Below are positions 41,251 through 54,205 of a stretch of 64,000 nucleotides of DNA, one piece after another. Positions within the stretch are counted from its first letter, which is position 1. Every line of letters begins with the position of its first letter. This DNA is from Odontocerum albicorne (taxonomy: Eukaryota > Arthropoda > Insecta > Trichoptera > Odontoceridae): NCBI GenBank assembly GCA_949825065.1, contig OX463838.1, forward strand, positions 2,954,251-3,018,250, written 5' to 3'. The translations under genes were made by a program, and so were the position numbers. The notes beneath the pieces are model-generated. The model ran no database searches. It saw nothing but the letters and a program-made list of their open reading frames with translations, and was not told where the DNA came from.

Positions 41251-42129
41251 CTCGTTCAGGCTACTTGTGTTCCATCATATTCACTCAGACCTTGGTCGTC
41301 CTAGTTAATACACCTTGTTGCTACCAATATATCGATATTTATTTATTAAATTTAATTAGAGAAATAAAATTAACGAATTCATATTTATGAGACATGATTG
41401 AAATATTTAAAAAATATCAAGTTAAGATTATAATACGAATTGTATGAAGTTACTGTGAAGTTTATCTTAATTTTTTTATTAAAGGCGGAGAATTAAATTT
41501 TATTATAAATTACACAAAGCAGTCCCTGTCAATATTAAAGTGATTTAATTATTTCATGCATACCGTTCCCTGTCGAGTTTGGCAGAGATAAGAGAGTGCC
41601 AGATTTTCCTCTATCACCATTTTTACAGCTCCGATAATTTTTATAAAACTTTTTACACAACCTTCTTTAAAAATGTCCATTCATAGCTTCACCATTTCCT
41701 TTCTATGTATTTTAAAACAAGTCAAAAATGTCATTATGGAAACGTTGGTTTTCATAAATTTATACCAAATATATGGTATTGACTAACTTGTTAGCGTTTT
41801 AAAAAAGTTCGACATTTCTAGATCTCACCATTTTCCATTTATGTTTTGAAATTTCTTAAATTATATACAAAGATCGTAATAAATAATTAGTATTGATGGA
41901 AAGATTATGGAGGACTATTTTATAAAAAAAAAAGTGACAAGAAATCAATTGTAACCAATATTAGTTTTTAAATTAGTTTTCGATTCTTTTTATACTAAAA
42001 ATATTGACATTCTTTGAAATATTTTATTAGAAAAAAAAAAGAAAAATTAGTGTTTCAATGTATTTTGCTTCACTTTACATTTGGTGGGAATTAAGTGGCT
42101 TCTCATTATAAGGCTGCTTAGGAAGAGGA
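41251..42129. other. Mostly unassigned AT-rich sequence
   Basis: 41568-41620 holds an inverse LINE-A 3' remnant (CCGTTCCCTGTCGAGTTTGG, GAGTGCCAGATTTTCCT). Otherwise nothing recognised. Confidence 0.4.
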
Positions 42130-43086
42130 TGATTAAGTGAGCGCTAAGCCACCAAGCCAGCACGACCCGGCATCGAGCAGCTTGCTCTTCTGCGGTAAAT
42201 CTATTTCAATTAATGTAATCTGGGGTCACAGTTCACTCCGAATTAGGGAGATATGCGTGTTTGCGCGCGTCATTTCAGTTCTCTTCTCCATTTAAACGAC
42301 TGCATCTGAAGAAGATTTGAGTTTCGCGTGCCGCCACTCGAGATCTCTGCCACTAATACTAAAACATCTCCAACCTACACACTGCTGAGAGTCAACATTT
42401 TCAATACAATCACACAACACGCACACTATCGCGCTACAGCATCCAGAGAAGAAGCTAGCGACGGCCAGGTAGAAGCGCCACAACGATACATCGTGCATCC
42501 CTTTTATGCCCACCAGTTAAATAGGGGGAGGGAAAAGTGCGATGCGCTCAGTTGAGTCATCTTCATAAAAAACGATTTTTAAGTGTAGAAATGCAAGGAG
42601 CCGGTATTGTTCGAAACGAGACGAGAGAATCATCCGTCGATCTCTGTCTGTCTCGTAAAAGATGAGCAACGTAGGAGGGAGACGGCACAGGCGTGGGAGC
42701 CGCCGCGGTGATCTCATATAGAGCCTTCAGAAGTTTCCACGCAAGTTGGAAGCAGTTAGAAGCTCGCTACCACCGCCACACAGCGGAGTCGAACCAGTGT
42801 ATGTCGACTTCTGACTTTATTCTCGCTTTGGCCACTGCTTGAGTATTACCCGTAGAGGCGTTCGCTCTCCTTACGACGTCACAGAGACTTTAGAAGCGTA
42901 GCACGGAAGCTGCAGATGATAAATAGCCTACTTGATCGCACTGCTGGAGTGGACGCGGCCGGGGTCTGTCGCACTGATGCGAAGAACTGCAATCCTGGCT
43001 TGCTGATTACATTTTACTGTTTCCTCATTGCTGTTTGCTGATTGCCGATTGTTGCTGCAGACCTGACTCCGCGGGACGTCGACCAG
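42130..43086 (+). promoter_or_regulatory. Candidate host promoter and 5' UTR exon with splice donor
   Basis: About 950 bp of GC-balanced, CpG-containing, non-repetitive sequence in the least repetitive part of the window. It ends in a strong donor, GACCAG/GTGAGCG, with GT at 43087-43088. Short, overlapping small ORFs and purine-rich runs (GAGACGAGAGAATC) resemble an untranslated leader of an insect gene. An Inr-like TCAGTTC lies near 42276. A branch/acceptor-like TTGCTGCAG at about 43050-43058 leaves open that only the last 28 bp form an exon. No protein is recognised, so neither gene nor strand is proven; plus is inferred from the donor. Confidence 0.4.
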
Positions 43087-44375
43087 GTGAGCGAGCCTCT
43101 GTCTTTTAATCACTCTGCCGCCTTTATTTTTATTTATCGCCGATCAATTGGCAATTTAAATATAACGCCACGGTCGAGTGGTACACTCGCAAATTGAGTG
43201 CTTTTTTTCCTATTTACAATTCTTAATAATCATTAAGTGATTACATTCTAAAAAAAAAATCATGCTGTCCGAGAACTTATTTAATTTGAATAGTCAATGA
43301 ACGAACGAGTTGACTAATTATAAGTAATTTGCTGTGTTTTTATGGTAATTTGATCAAATAATTTATCACTGTAGATATTTTTTTTTAATTGTAATGAGTA
43401 ATTTTATTGTTCTATCTTTGTTATTCAATTAATGTCACATTTTTTTGTGCGATTACTTTTTTGCATGCTAATTTATTAAATAATTGAGATACATTTATAA
43501 TTCTATCACACAATATAAATTATTACAAATATCATGATTATTTAAGTGAAATACGTAGAAAAATTAAATAAAGGTATGGATTTGAATAATAACTATTATT
43601 TGATGTCAACTGGTAATAAATTTAATATTAACATCTCTTAAAATTTTTGATTAGGCAGTAGAAAATATAAAATTTATTGCTTAATTAAAATTAGTATAAA
43701 AATTTTAATAATTTATTATAATGCAAAAATTAAATTAATATAAATTGAATGTGCATAATGTAAATATAAAATGCAGTTGAATTGTTATCCATGCAAATGT
43801 TTGAAATCTACACCATACCATAAAATAAAGTGAATTTCGGAATAAAATTTTTGATGGTCGACACTTATCCGGGGATTTGAGATAACGATTACCGGTGGTT
43901 TTGAAGGAACTTTTGGATGATGGAATTTCTTTTTGTTGTTAAAAATCTTCGATTATCTCGCACCATTCTTAAATAAAGGAAATAACGTTATAAACGTTGT
44001 TAATTAAACAACTATCGCGTTATATGGGAGGATGTGAATAAATTTGATTACATATTTGTTCATCTCATTATGTTTGTAAAACTTATCAATAAAACATTCT
44101 TCATGCCATGAGTTAGTTAGCTCTCACAATGCAGGTGTAAATAAATCTACCCAAAAATTTGATCTTATTGCGAATTTTATAAAAGCAAAGAGTTGTTTTA
44201 ACATCTCTTTAAAATGTTTTCACATTTATATATTGTAATATCCCTGACCATGCAAATTGTTTTTATATTTCATATTTTTCTAGGCATATCTAAAATACTT
44301 ACGTTAATGCTGAATATTTTTCAATTTGTTATAATTATATAAATTTCAAACAATAAACAGTACAAAGTAGCAATT
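43087..44375. other. Repeat-poor AT-rich sequence, possible intron
   Basis: No transposon family or ORF recognised. Composition and position downstream of the donor fit an intron. Confidence 0.35.
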
Positions 44376-44625
44376 TAGTGGATTAATAAAAGTTCTTTGA
44401 TTATACTTGATGCAGTTTATTGAGTTAATAAAAGATCCTTGATTATACTTGATTCAGTTTAGTGAGTTAATTAAAGATCCTTGATTATACTTGATTCAGT
44501 TTATTGAGTTAATAAAATATCCTTGATTATACTTGATACAGTTTAGTGAGTTAATTAAAGATCCTTGATTATACTTGATGCAGTTTAGTGAGTTAATTAA
44601 AGATCCTTGATAATACTTGATATTT
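44376..44625 (+). repeat. 42-bp minisatellite, about six units
   Basis: Unit CCTTGATTATACTTGATTCA then GTTTAGTGAGTTAATTAAAGAT. Starts at about 44387, 44429, 44471 and on at 42-bp steps. Variants alternate GATGCAG, GATTCAG and GATACAG. Confidence 0.9.
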
Positions 44626-44726
44626 TCACGCAGTTTCGAGACCCTATGGTCCACTCTTTTTTACTGAAAAGTTAAGTTCTGTTTCTGTATTTTTTGTTTC
44701 AAAAATAAAATAGTTTACTACAAAGT

Positions 44727-46181
<1,455 letters not shown>

Positions 46182-46443
46182 TGGTATAGCCTGGTGAGCT
46201 TATTGTCATGTGACAATATCTTCAAATAATGTCCAATTTTTTGCGCAATTACTTTTTTGCATTCTTATTTATTAAGTAAATGATTGTTAAAGTGAAATAT
46301 GTATACCAGATTTATGTGAAAGGGATTTTAAGTCAAAATTTAACTGAAATCCTTTTTATAAAAAAATTAACTCCAAAAGGAATTTAACCTGTAGCCCTCG
46401 AGATGCAAGACATGTGTATTACCAACTAGGGCAACGGAGTTCG
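46182..46443 (-). mobile_element. SINE-b, old full-length copy
   Basis: Minus strand: GAACTCCGTTGCCCTAGTTG head, CTTGCATCTCGAGGGCTACA, decayed B box GGTTAAATTCC, and tail GACATTATTTGAAGATATTG, CACATGACAATAAGC, TCACCAGGCTATACC. An internal stretch of about 60 bp is foreign or diverged. Confidence 0.65.
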
Positions 46444-47637
46444 TACTATAAAATCGTTAAATGATTTTTTTAGTAGAATTGCGAAAATAAAATAAATTTA
46501 GACTGTAAATATAAATTCTTTAAGTAGGCGGATTTAAATGATCTAAAAGCACTTCACATTCATATATTCAGAAATTTAAGAATGAGGCTTTGTTGCAAAA
46601 ACGTACATTATCTTAACTTCGCCATTCTCTAGTTATGAGTAGCAAAATTTTAAAGTTTTATTGTTTTAATATATTATAAAAAGAATTAGGACGATTACAT
46701 TCTGTTTACGGACAAAATATCAAAATTCTTTAATTGGGGGTCCCCTTCAGTTATAAAATATGTTTGATGTTAAATGAAAACCTTTTAGAACACCCAAGAG
46801 CTTAATTAGTAAGCAATTTGCAAAAATGTTTACTCAATATTGTTCGATTTTTTAACGATCATGTTTTGTCACTTGATCCCTTAGTAATTTTTAATCAAAA
46901 ATTTGCCACCTCCCACGAAAACAACATAAAATACGTGACAAATCCAGTAATCAATAAACATACCATTTTTGTGTAATAAAAATATTTCAATTTCGTCATA
47001 TCCTTCAGCAAAATTGCAAAACGTATGAGGGAATCATAAAAATAATGATGTATCATAATTTTCCAATCCTTGATGCAGCCGATGCAGTTGTCACCTGAGT
47101 AGTGTATTTACGTCCCACAGGAATCCTAATGACCGCTCGTTTGGGATATTAAATACGAAATGTGTCATTTAGTTTGGGTCCCCGTTGCATGGGTGCATCT
47201 TATTGCATGCATTTCAAACGGTGTGTCGCAGTATATCGGTGAGCTTCGAGGGATACGCAAGTGCACTCTGGGGCATAGGTATTGATATTATATTTTGCTT
47301 ATATTTACGCGAATTTAATTCAAATAGATAATAGTTAAATGTAATTTTGATTGCATATATTATGAACTTCTTTTGAATGTTTTTTAGCTTTATTAAATAT
47401 TCACATCTAATACTGTAGCAATTAATTTCAATAGTATTGTGCTTTTTTAATTTAAGCAAATAATTTTAAAGGCTTTATTTTCTTTTGTATACCTGTGAAG
47501 TGACTTATTTTATAACAAAATAATTTAATTATTATTTCAAACACGACAATATTTTTTAAATTCTTTATACACTCATTCAACACCAAAGAAAGTATGGTTG
47601 GATCAAGTGAATGATATTTTGAACTAATGATATTTTT
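46444..47637. other. Repeat-poor AT-rich sequence
   Basis: No gene recognised. An 81-codon minus ORF at 47214-47459 is Lys/Ile-rich and without known domain. Confidence 0.3.
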
Positions 47638-47694
47638 CTTACACGATTTATATAACTTTTTTGAAACTCAAAAAAGTTATATAAATCGTGTAAG
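47638..47694. repeat. Perfect 27-bp palindrome with 3-nt loop
   Basis: CTTACACGATTTATATAACT followed by TTTTTGA, loop AAC, then the exact reverse complement ending at 47694. No mismatch in 27 pairs. Confidence 0.97.
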
Positions 47695-47734
47695 TTGTAT
47701 GAGAACGTCATAGGGTAAAGATATGTGTCGGAAT

Positions 47735-47800
47735 AAAAAAAGTCTGTCACTCTGTCTTCTCTGCCTACCCCAACAGGGAATTGACGTGTTGGTATGTATA
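47735..47800 (+). mobile_element. LINE-A 3' end remnant
   Basis: GTCTGTCACTCTGTCTTCTC then TGCCTACCCCAACAGGGAAT and GACGTGTTGGTATGTATA: the LINE-A 3' terminal signature. Confidence 0.55.
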
Positions 47801-48682
47801 TACGAGTATGTACACATTCATTATAAACCAGATAATCAGCCAGATTGGCAATATTTTTCAAATTAGTTAAATACGAGTATATTAAATTGTCAGTTTGTGA
47901 TAAAACTTGACTGATTTTTTTGTTTTGTTACCATTAACAATCGATTCCAAAAACTCCTGATAGTAGAAAACTATTCTACTGGACAGCACGTTTAAGTTGT
48001 TAAAATCTAATCATAGATAACAAATTATGTTTTTAGCAGTCCTACCTGAGTTGAAAATGTTGAAAATCGCTGTCATATTCCAACAGCTTTTGGACGCCTC
48101 ACCCCCCGGGGGGCGTAGGACCCCCTATTGGGGCGGCATTTGTCAAGGGGTCCTTCGAAAAATTGACACAAAATCGATTCATATAATATATTTCACCTTT
48201 CTTTAAACTTCAATTTATTCAAAGTACATGGGGAACTTAAGTGAAAATAAAATTATAACACTTTAGTTTCTTCGTATTCAACATATAAAACATTGATGCA
48301 TTATGGAAAATGGTACGAGTCAACATCGAATGAGTGTTTTTTTAATTTCAACAAAATAATTGCAGTAGATCTCAATAGCAAAAAGCTTTATAAAAAAACT
48401 TTGGAAAGTTCATTGAAAAGCTGAATAAAATAATCTGTTTTTACGAGCAATGTTTATTTGTGTTATCACATTTCTCACAGTTTTACTATAAAAATGGTAA
48501 AATAAATGTATATCAGGGAACATATAACATTATATTTCCAACAGGTAATTTGTTACTATTGTACCGGCTGTCCCAAACAAATGAGATAAATCGAAATGCC
48601 GCGTTGAGCACAGAACAAAAAGGCCTCATTCTTGATGTGACACGTCTTTTGATTGTGTAGGATAAAGTATCTTACAAGAAGC
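47801..48682. other. Unassigned, with GC-rich palindrome at 48095-48155
   Basis: CACCCCCCGGGGGGCG (48100-48114) is a perfect CG palindrome core, and GGACCCC and GGGGTCC (48118-48152) can pair around it. The rest is AT-rich without features. Confidence 0.4.
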
Positions 48683-48745
48683 AATCTGGGATTCGAACCC
48701 CAAATTTGAGTACGACTTTCTCTTTGATACCATTATGACTACATT
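48683..48745 (-). mobile_element. tRNA-like fragment, probably SINE-b head
   Basis: Minus strand B box GGGGTTCGAATCCCAGA, preceded by ATGGTATCAAAGAGAAAGTC. No acceptor stem closes, so it is not a tRNA gene. Confidence 0.4.
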
Positions 48746-48904
48746 CTATAAAGGTGTAAAACTTCAAGTCACCGTCTCCAAGTATAACCTATAAAGAAAA
48801 TTATGGAAAATGACAGTTGTGAAAACTAAATCAAACATTATTTTTCTTAATAACTACAGATATACGTTTTTTTCCTATCAAAGCTCAAACTATTCATCTT
48901 TTAT

Positions 48905-49175
48905 TTTTTATAATTTATTTTATCAAACACTGTTTATTCCACTTTTTTGTAACGGTATAATCCTTCTGGTTTCAAGGCTTTCACTTTATCTTCAGGGGAG
49001 CACAAACAAGATTTTTTTGTGTTCCCCTGAAGACTTGTTTGTGCTCCCCTGAAGATGAGGTGAAAGCCTTGAAACTGGAGGGGTTATACCACCACAAAAA
49101 AGTGGAATAAACAGTGTTTGTTAAATAAATTACAATGTCTTTAAACCTCCACAGCGTTAATGCCTTAAATATAAT
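48905..49175. mobile_element. PLE-1 head-to-head pair, most complete
   Basis: Minus arm 48915-49010: AACACTGTTTATTCCACTTT, TCTGGTTTCAAGGCTTTCAC, TTCAGGGGAGCACAAACAAG. Plus arm 49034-49175: TTGTTTGTGCTCCCCTGAAG, GTGAAAGCCTTGAAACTGGA, ACAGTGTTTGTTAAATAAAT, then TGTCTTTAAACCTCCACAGC and GTTAATGCCTTAAATAT. A short extra CCCCTGAAGA copy (49024) lies between. Confidence 0.75.
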
Positions 49176-49284
49176 CAATATATTCATCTTTTAAATCATA
49201 AATTCAACATCTAATTTTCGTTAACTTGTATGAATATTTTCTTAAATATCTTTCAAAAAATAATTGTACAGTTCTACTAGAATT

Positions 49285-49385
49285 ACGATAATAATAATAA
49301 TAAAATAATAATTTATATAGCGCCGTTTATAAAGCGCAGTCTCCGCAACTGCGCTACAATTCGATACTATAACCCACATTAATGA
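49285..49385 (-). repeat. Repeat fragment with ATTTATATAGCGCC
   Basis: TAATAATTTATATAGCGCCG and CGCAGTCTCCGCAACTGCGC, the latter a small hairpin. The inverse of the first part appears at about 14590-14625. Class unknown. Confidence 0.45.
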
Positions 49386-49439
49386 CATATTACAAATATT
49401 ACAGAATAAATTTATAATTTGAGTGTAACGATAGAAAGA

Positions 49440-49640
49440 CAGTAGCTGCAACCATTAGATTAGGTACTTCCCCGCATCTGTATATTTTCAGAAAAACATA
49501 TTTGGTAAGAAAACCGCAGAAGACTAACTATATAAGACGAACCACCAAGAAATCTTTGAAGATCTTCCGATTTTCGACAGTTACACACATTTGACTTTAG
49601 TTGTGTTTCCAACACATGCGATCTCAAATAAAAGCTTCAT
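49440..49640 (-). repeat. REP-5 copy 4
   Basis: ACCATTAGATTAGGTACTTC, CCCGCATCTGTATATT, ATTTGGTAAGAAAACCGCAG, AAGATCTTCCGATTTTCGAC. Full length, diverged. Confidence 0.6.
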
Positions 49641-49714
49641 TAAAACTTTGATATTGTATCTACATAGGCAAGTCAAGCTTAAATTGAATTAATTATATAC
49701 GATCTCAGTCTCTT

Positions 49715-49860
49715 TATAAGATCTGATTCTCTATCTTCCAGCCCAGGAGTTGCGGGTTCGATTGCTTTTAATATCCAGATTTTTTTAAAATAAGTTTCTG
49801 TTTTGTTTTCCTTAAAAGCTTTTTAACACCTTTCTGGATGCTTGGAAACTCTTCGTCTGC
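49715..49860 (+). mobile_element. SINE-b copy
   Basis: GATCTGATTCTCTATCTTCC, AGCCCAGGAGTTGCGGGTTC with B box GGGTTCGATTGC, AGATTTTTTTAAAATAAG spacer and the tail start CTTTCTGGATGCTTGGAAAC. Confidence 0.7.
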
Positions 49861-49934
49861 ATTGCATGCTCTGCATTGCATGACCTCTGATATGTCTCAA
49901 ACTAGGCTAACCACCTGTCTAAATCCCTCCCGCT

Positions 49935-50270
49935 TCTGGGTTAATTATTTTTATTTGATCCTGTTAATTATTTTTATTTGATCTTGTTAGTTATTTTTAT
50001 TTGATCCGTTGATCCCATTAAATTCGTTCCTTTTGCTCGCTTTCTCTCAACTGTTCCCGCGATAACCAGCTTCTCCAGACTTCCATAATATTTTCTAGCA
50101 ACATGCTTAAGATATGTAAGGTTTCTTTTTTGCATGTTGTCGAAAGTCTTTCGGTTATCTCCAATTCTTGAATGATAGAAAAGTTGGCGCACCTTGCGGT
50201 TTATGGGATACGGAGCATCCAAAAGACATCTATCATATTTCTTTCCTTTCCTCTCATCGTCTGTTTCCAC
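49935..50270 (-). mobile_element. LINE tail fragment (fourth lineage)
   Basis: The minus ORF (98 codons) reads NRKVRQLFYHSRIGDNRKTF, KRNLTYLKHVARKYYGSLEK, LVIAGTVERKRAKGTNLMGS and TDQIK. This is the C-terminal RLGYFGHIxR, SLEKLVIEGKVEGKRxRGR, RWxDQI pattern of a non-LTR ORF2, related to the copy at 23815-24335. Three direct TTATTTTTATTTGATC units lie at 49943-50005. Confidence 0.75.
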
Positions 50271-50531
50271 TACATATTGTATTATGGAGAATACAAGAGA
50301 CTTGGTTGAAAGATATCAGAAGTTAAACTATTTAAATTATAGGCAGTATTCAACGATAGAGTAAAAACGATGCAATAATGTAATATAATCTTTTTAACAT
50401 ATTATAGCTAAATATTTATAATTGATATTTGAGAAAATGATTACTTCATAATGTAAATATTGAGTATAGAATAAATTATACTTGAAAAAATGTAGGATAT
50501 TCCCTGTGACATTTGAAATATCATGTCTCAA

Positions 50532-50775
50532 AGGGATGGGGTAAAATTGTTTTTTTTTACAAATCGAATCGTTTTTTTGAAAAATCGAAAAATGGTTTTT
50601 CTCTAAATTGACGTTTTAATTCCTAATTTTCATTATACTGACTTTCTAATGTGTTGTGTGATTTGTATCAACCTTTAAATAGGCCAAGATCCACTATGAA
50701 TTAATACTAATTACAAACATTTAATTTTAGGTATAAAAAAATCGAAAATCCAATTACCGTATACCCCATCCCTAG
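50532..50775. mobile_element. Candidate MITE with short inverted ends
   Basis: AGGGATGGGGTAAAATTG (50532) and the inverse AGGGATGGGGTATACGG (from 50774) face each other. About 243 bp, A/T-rich interior, no ORF. Target duplication not clear. Confidence 0.45.
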
Positions 50776-50904
50776 AAAACGCAGACTAACGTAGTGACTT
50801 TTGAAAAACGTCACCAAATATTATTTGATTTTAACAAACTGCCACATTTTTGCTAATTTGTAACAAGATGTATTAATTTGTCATTATTGTTAGTTTTATA
50901 TAAT

Positions 50905-51050
50905 GTATTTACCTAAATAACTTGCTATTTATTAGAGTCGATGCTTATATCAAAGTTGATAAAATAATTAAAATTACTGAACGTCGTTACAAGGTTGTAT
51001 TAGGGCCAATTTGTGAACTGTCACAGGGACCATGCTACATTTTCTCAAGT
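50905..51050 (-). mobile_element. MITE copy 2, truncated
   Basis: Inverse of the interior and one end of 18185-18403: AATGTATTTACCTAAATAAC, TGCTATTTATTAGAGTCGAT, AATTAAAATTACTGAACGTC, CAAGGTTGTATTAGGG and TGAACTGTCACAGGGACCAT. The opposite terminal repeat is absent. Confidence 0.7.
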
Positions 51051-51508
51051 ATAGATGAGATTGATTTTCATATTGCGTATTGCAAGTTTTAAATGGTTTT
51101 TTGTATTGTATATTTTATTTTTTGTAAAGAATACGTACGCATCGGTCTTTCCAAAGTGTGTTGACATTTTTGTAATCAGGCAAACAATACAGATTTAGAT
51201 AAAGAAGTACGAAACATCGTAACCAAAAATATTTGACGATGGCCGAGCGATATTTACACGGAATCATAAAAGGAGACGGCCCGGAAACAGGCGTTTGTTT
51301 TAGATAAACTCGAACAACATAAGAATGAAGGATTTTATACAAACATATACCTACCTACCTTTAATGTTTCTGCTCTCCATTGTTTGCTAACAAAGACCGA
51401 GTTCTCTGGAAGGTGCCAAACAAATCAGTGTATACAAATCATATTTTTAAATATTGTTTGTTTGGTATCACCAATCACGTTTTTATAACCCTTAGTCCTT
51501 TGTAATAT
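51051..51508. other. Unassigned sequence
   Basis: A 75-codon minus ORF at 51115-51342, and on plus a 22-codon ORF at 51239-51307 (MAERYLHGIIKGDGPETG...). Neither is recognised. Confidence 0.3.
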
Positions 51509-51752
51509 TCAATTAAGTAAAACATTATTTTCAATGAAGTAAAACATTATTTTCAATTAAGTAAAACATTATTTTCAATTAAGTAAAACATTAAATTCAA
51601 TTAAGTAAAACATTATTTTCAATTCAGTAAAACATTATTTTCAATTAAGTAAAACATTGCCTCCAATTAAGTAAAACATTGCTTCCAATTAAGTAAAACA
51701 TTGCTTCCAATTAAGTAAACATTGCTTCCAATTAAGTAAAACATTATTTATC
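51509..51752 (+). repeat. 21-bp minisatellite, about eleven units
   Basis: Unit CAATTAAGTAAAACATTATTT; a late block of units has CATTGCTTC instead of CATTATTTT, so two sub-types lie side by side. Confidence 0.9.
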
Positions 51753-51898
51753 ATGTTGCTGTTAAATTCGACTAACTACATTTTTTTAAATCAAATTAGT
51801 TGATTAGTTTTGGATAAATACGAGTAAGTTACCATAAAAATCCAAATATTCAGTACAGTAAAAATAATAACGTTTTGTATTGCACTACACTTTCGTCG

Positions 51899-52085
51899 TA
51901 TTTAGTACAACCTGGTAGATTTAATGCTATGTGGTAATCTCTCCCAATCAACTTGAAAGATTTTAAAGATACCTTAATTGAAAACAAGGGTGGTATTCTC
52001 TTTACGAAAATCTAGATTCTAATGAGAATTGACTCTACAACCCCTGGCCAGGAAGTCAGTCTTACCAATTATGTCATGCTGGACG
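51899..52085 (-). mobile_element. SINE-b, near-complete copy
   Basis: Minus strand: CGTCCAGCATGACATAATTG head, CTTCCTGGCCAGGGGTTGTA, decayed B box, TAGATTTTCGTAAAGAG spacer, and tail CAAGTTGATTGGGAGAGATT, ACATAGCATTAAATC, CTACCAGGTTGTACT. Confidence 0.7.
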
Positions 52086-52307
52086 TTAGCTTAATCGTAA
52101 ATGCATATATTCTTCATAGTCAATAAATTGAATATATTAGAGCATATGAATTGAAGTGAGCTTAAACAGTTTATGTAAAATTTAAGGGTTAAATTGACAA
52201 AACAATGTTATGTCATAGTATGGCATTTCATAATTTCTTTATGAAAATTGAGAAAAGTAAATTTTTTAATAGTTAGTTATTTTCAATACAACAAAGATAT
52301 AATTTTT

Positions 52308-52395
52308 ATTTGTTTTATCAAACACTGTTTATTCTACTTCATGTAACAGTATATATCCCTACTGGTTTCAAGGTTTTCACCTCATCATCAGGGGT
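52308..52395 (-). mobile_element. PLE-1 arm
   Basis: TTTATCAAACACTGTTTATT, CTACTGGTTTCAAGGTTTTC, ACCTCATCATCAGGGG. One arm only. Confidence 0.65.
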
Positions 52396-53439
52396 TATTT
52401 AAATACCTAACTATTTTTAACATTAAAACAAGTTTATGGCAAGATAAACAATTTTTTCATGAATTTATGTTTATGAAGATATTTTATGAATAAAATTTCA
52501 ATTATGATTGAATAAAAATGATCAACTCAAAAAAGTCAATGATAAAATATACCTTAAATAATTTATGACTTCTGTTTCCCATTTGTTAAAACAATCGTTT
52601 CTTGACCTCTCGCACGTAGCGTCGTATTGAACAAAGTATACAAAAAATTGGCAAAAATGCGAAACAAAAAAAATCTTTTATTACTGAAAACAATAAATCG
52701 TATTTGCCTTGACCACCCAGAGGAATCTCTTGTATGGATATATTATTTTCTCAAAACAGCATTAAAATACATTGTCCAAAACAAACAGAAAACTGTCACA
52801 GAGATAATTAGGAAACAGTCTGCGTGTGTCCATGGTGTCACAATACGGAGATCCTTATGGTGTTTGGTGGTCAATGGTGTTCCCACCATGGGGGTATACC
52901 CTACCTGGGAAGAGCCTGAGGGGAAAGGAATGAATACCAGATAATGAAACACAAAGGGGACCCACATTATCTCATAATATATGGCTTTAAAGATCAACAG
53001 GTTGGTGTTCATGTTTTCACACAATTTTTTATGTATCGTTGGGGAATTCCGCCAATTTTTGAAGTGTCTTTTTCGATCTTACTACTTTTTTTAATAACAC
53101 TCTTAAGTACGCAATTTTATTTGTCTATGGTCTAACTGATAAGTATCTAATTTTTTTTAAATGTGTATCTTAGTTTTAGGTACTTAGAGATTTTTTATAC
53201 AATCGCGTATTTATTAAAATTATTAACGATAGGCAGCATGAATTCTGTTAATATCTAATTAAAGTTTAACTGTTATATGTTCATATTACAAATATAAAAT
53301 AGTTTTTCAAGTATTTTTATGTTCATATTTGATTTAATATATAAATCATTGTTTTTAAAAAATCGTAGAGTTATTTAGACATAAATATAAGTGGAATGTA
53401 AGTAAATATTCTGAATGATATTCTTAAAGAAGGAAATGT
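52396..53439. other. Unassigned; 105-codon ORF at 52627-52944 (+)
   Basis: The ORF is the longest non-repeat, unassigned plus-strand frame here (MNKVYKKLAKMRNKKNLLLL..., ending in a Gly/Pro-rich stretch). It fits no family I know, and the minus strand is open over part of the same place. GTTCCCACCATGGGGGTATA (about 52879) is nearly palindromic. Confidence 0.3.
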
Positions 53440-53605
53440 AAAAATTCAGACGAAGCGTAGAGGATGTAGGAGAAGGTGTATGTATGAATGTAGAAGAGGC
53501 TAAGGATTTGTGTTAAGATAGGAAAATCTGGCATTACGTACTCTCTGTCTACCTCGACAGGAAAATGGCGTGATGATATTATAAGTAATATATAGGTATT
53601 TAGAA
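53440..53605 (+). mobile_element. LINE-A 3' end fragment
   Basis: GAGGATGTAGGAGAAGGTGT, GTGTTAAGATAGGAAAATCT, CTCTCTGTCTACCTCGACAG, GAAAATGGCGTGATGATATT: the LINE-A 3' end in the proper order. Confidence 0.7.
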
Positions 53606-54115
53606 ATAAAATTATAATGTTCATAATAGAGAGATTAAAATTAATATTGAAAAAAAAAAGTTATGGATTTAAAATACATTTTATCTGTTTTGAGATATTT
53701 AAAGAAATAAAACTGTGTGTTGTTTGGACTTTTAAGAAAAAAAAAATACAAGGTATTTGATCGTAAAGTATGTATTTTTTAAAGCCATGATATTTTTGCT
53801 CATGAAGGATGAACCCATGCTTTTTCGATATTTTCAATAAATCAGTTAAGTTTTTAACGGGTTGTTTATTCGTGTATCTTTGTATCTGAAGATATATAGA
53901 CATGTTTAAAAGTTTTAATTTTACAAAAAAATAACATATATCTTAATGATTGAAAAACAAGTGAGTTCATGAAACACAATATGATTTTCTTATTAACATT
54001 TAAGAGATAATAAAAAAAATATAACATTACTCGGAATATAATTTTAATTTAGGTTCCACCATTATTGAAAGATATTAGTCATGTATTTGTTTTTGTTTTT
54101 CACTCAAAGTTAAAT
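53606..54115. other. Unassigned AT-rich sequence
   Basis: Nothing recognised. Confidence 0.3.
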
Positions 54116-54205
54116 ACATATTTTGTAAAATCTGGTTGGCTGGAAGAAATTTCTGTACAGTAATAAACGCCCGCCGGATGTACCATATTTAACCATGTAC
54201 ACAAA
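54116..54205 (+). mobile_element. SINE-b tail fragment
   Basis: ATCTGGTTGGCTGGAAGAAA, CAGTAATAAACGCCCGCCGG and an AATAATAAATAAATAAA end. Confidence 0.6.
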
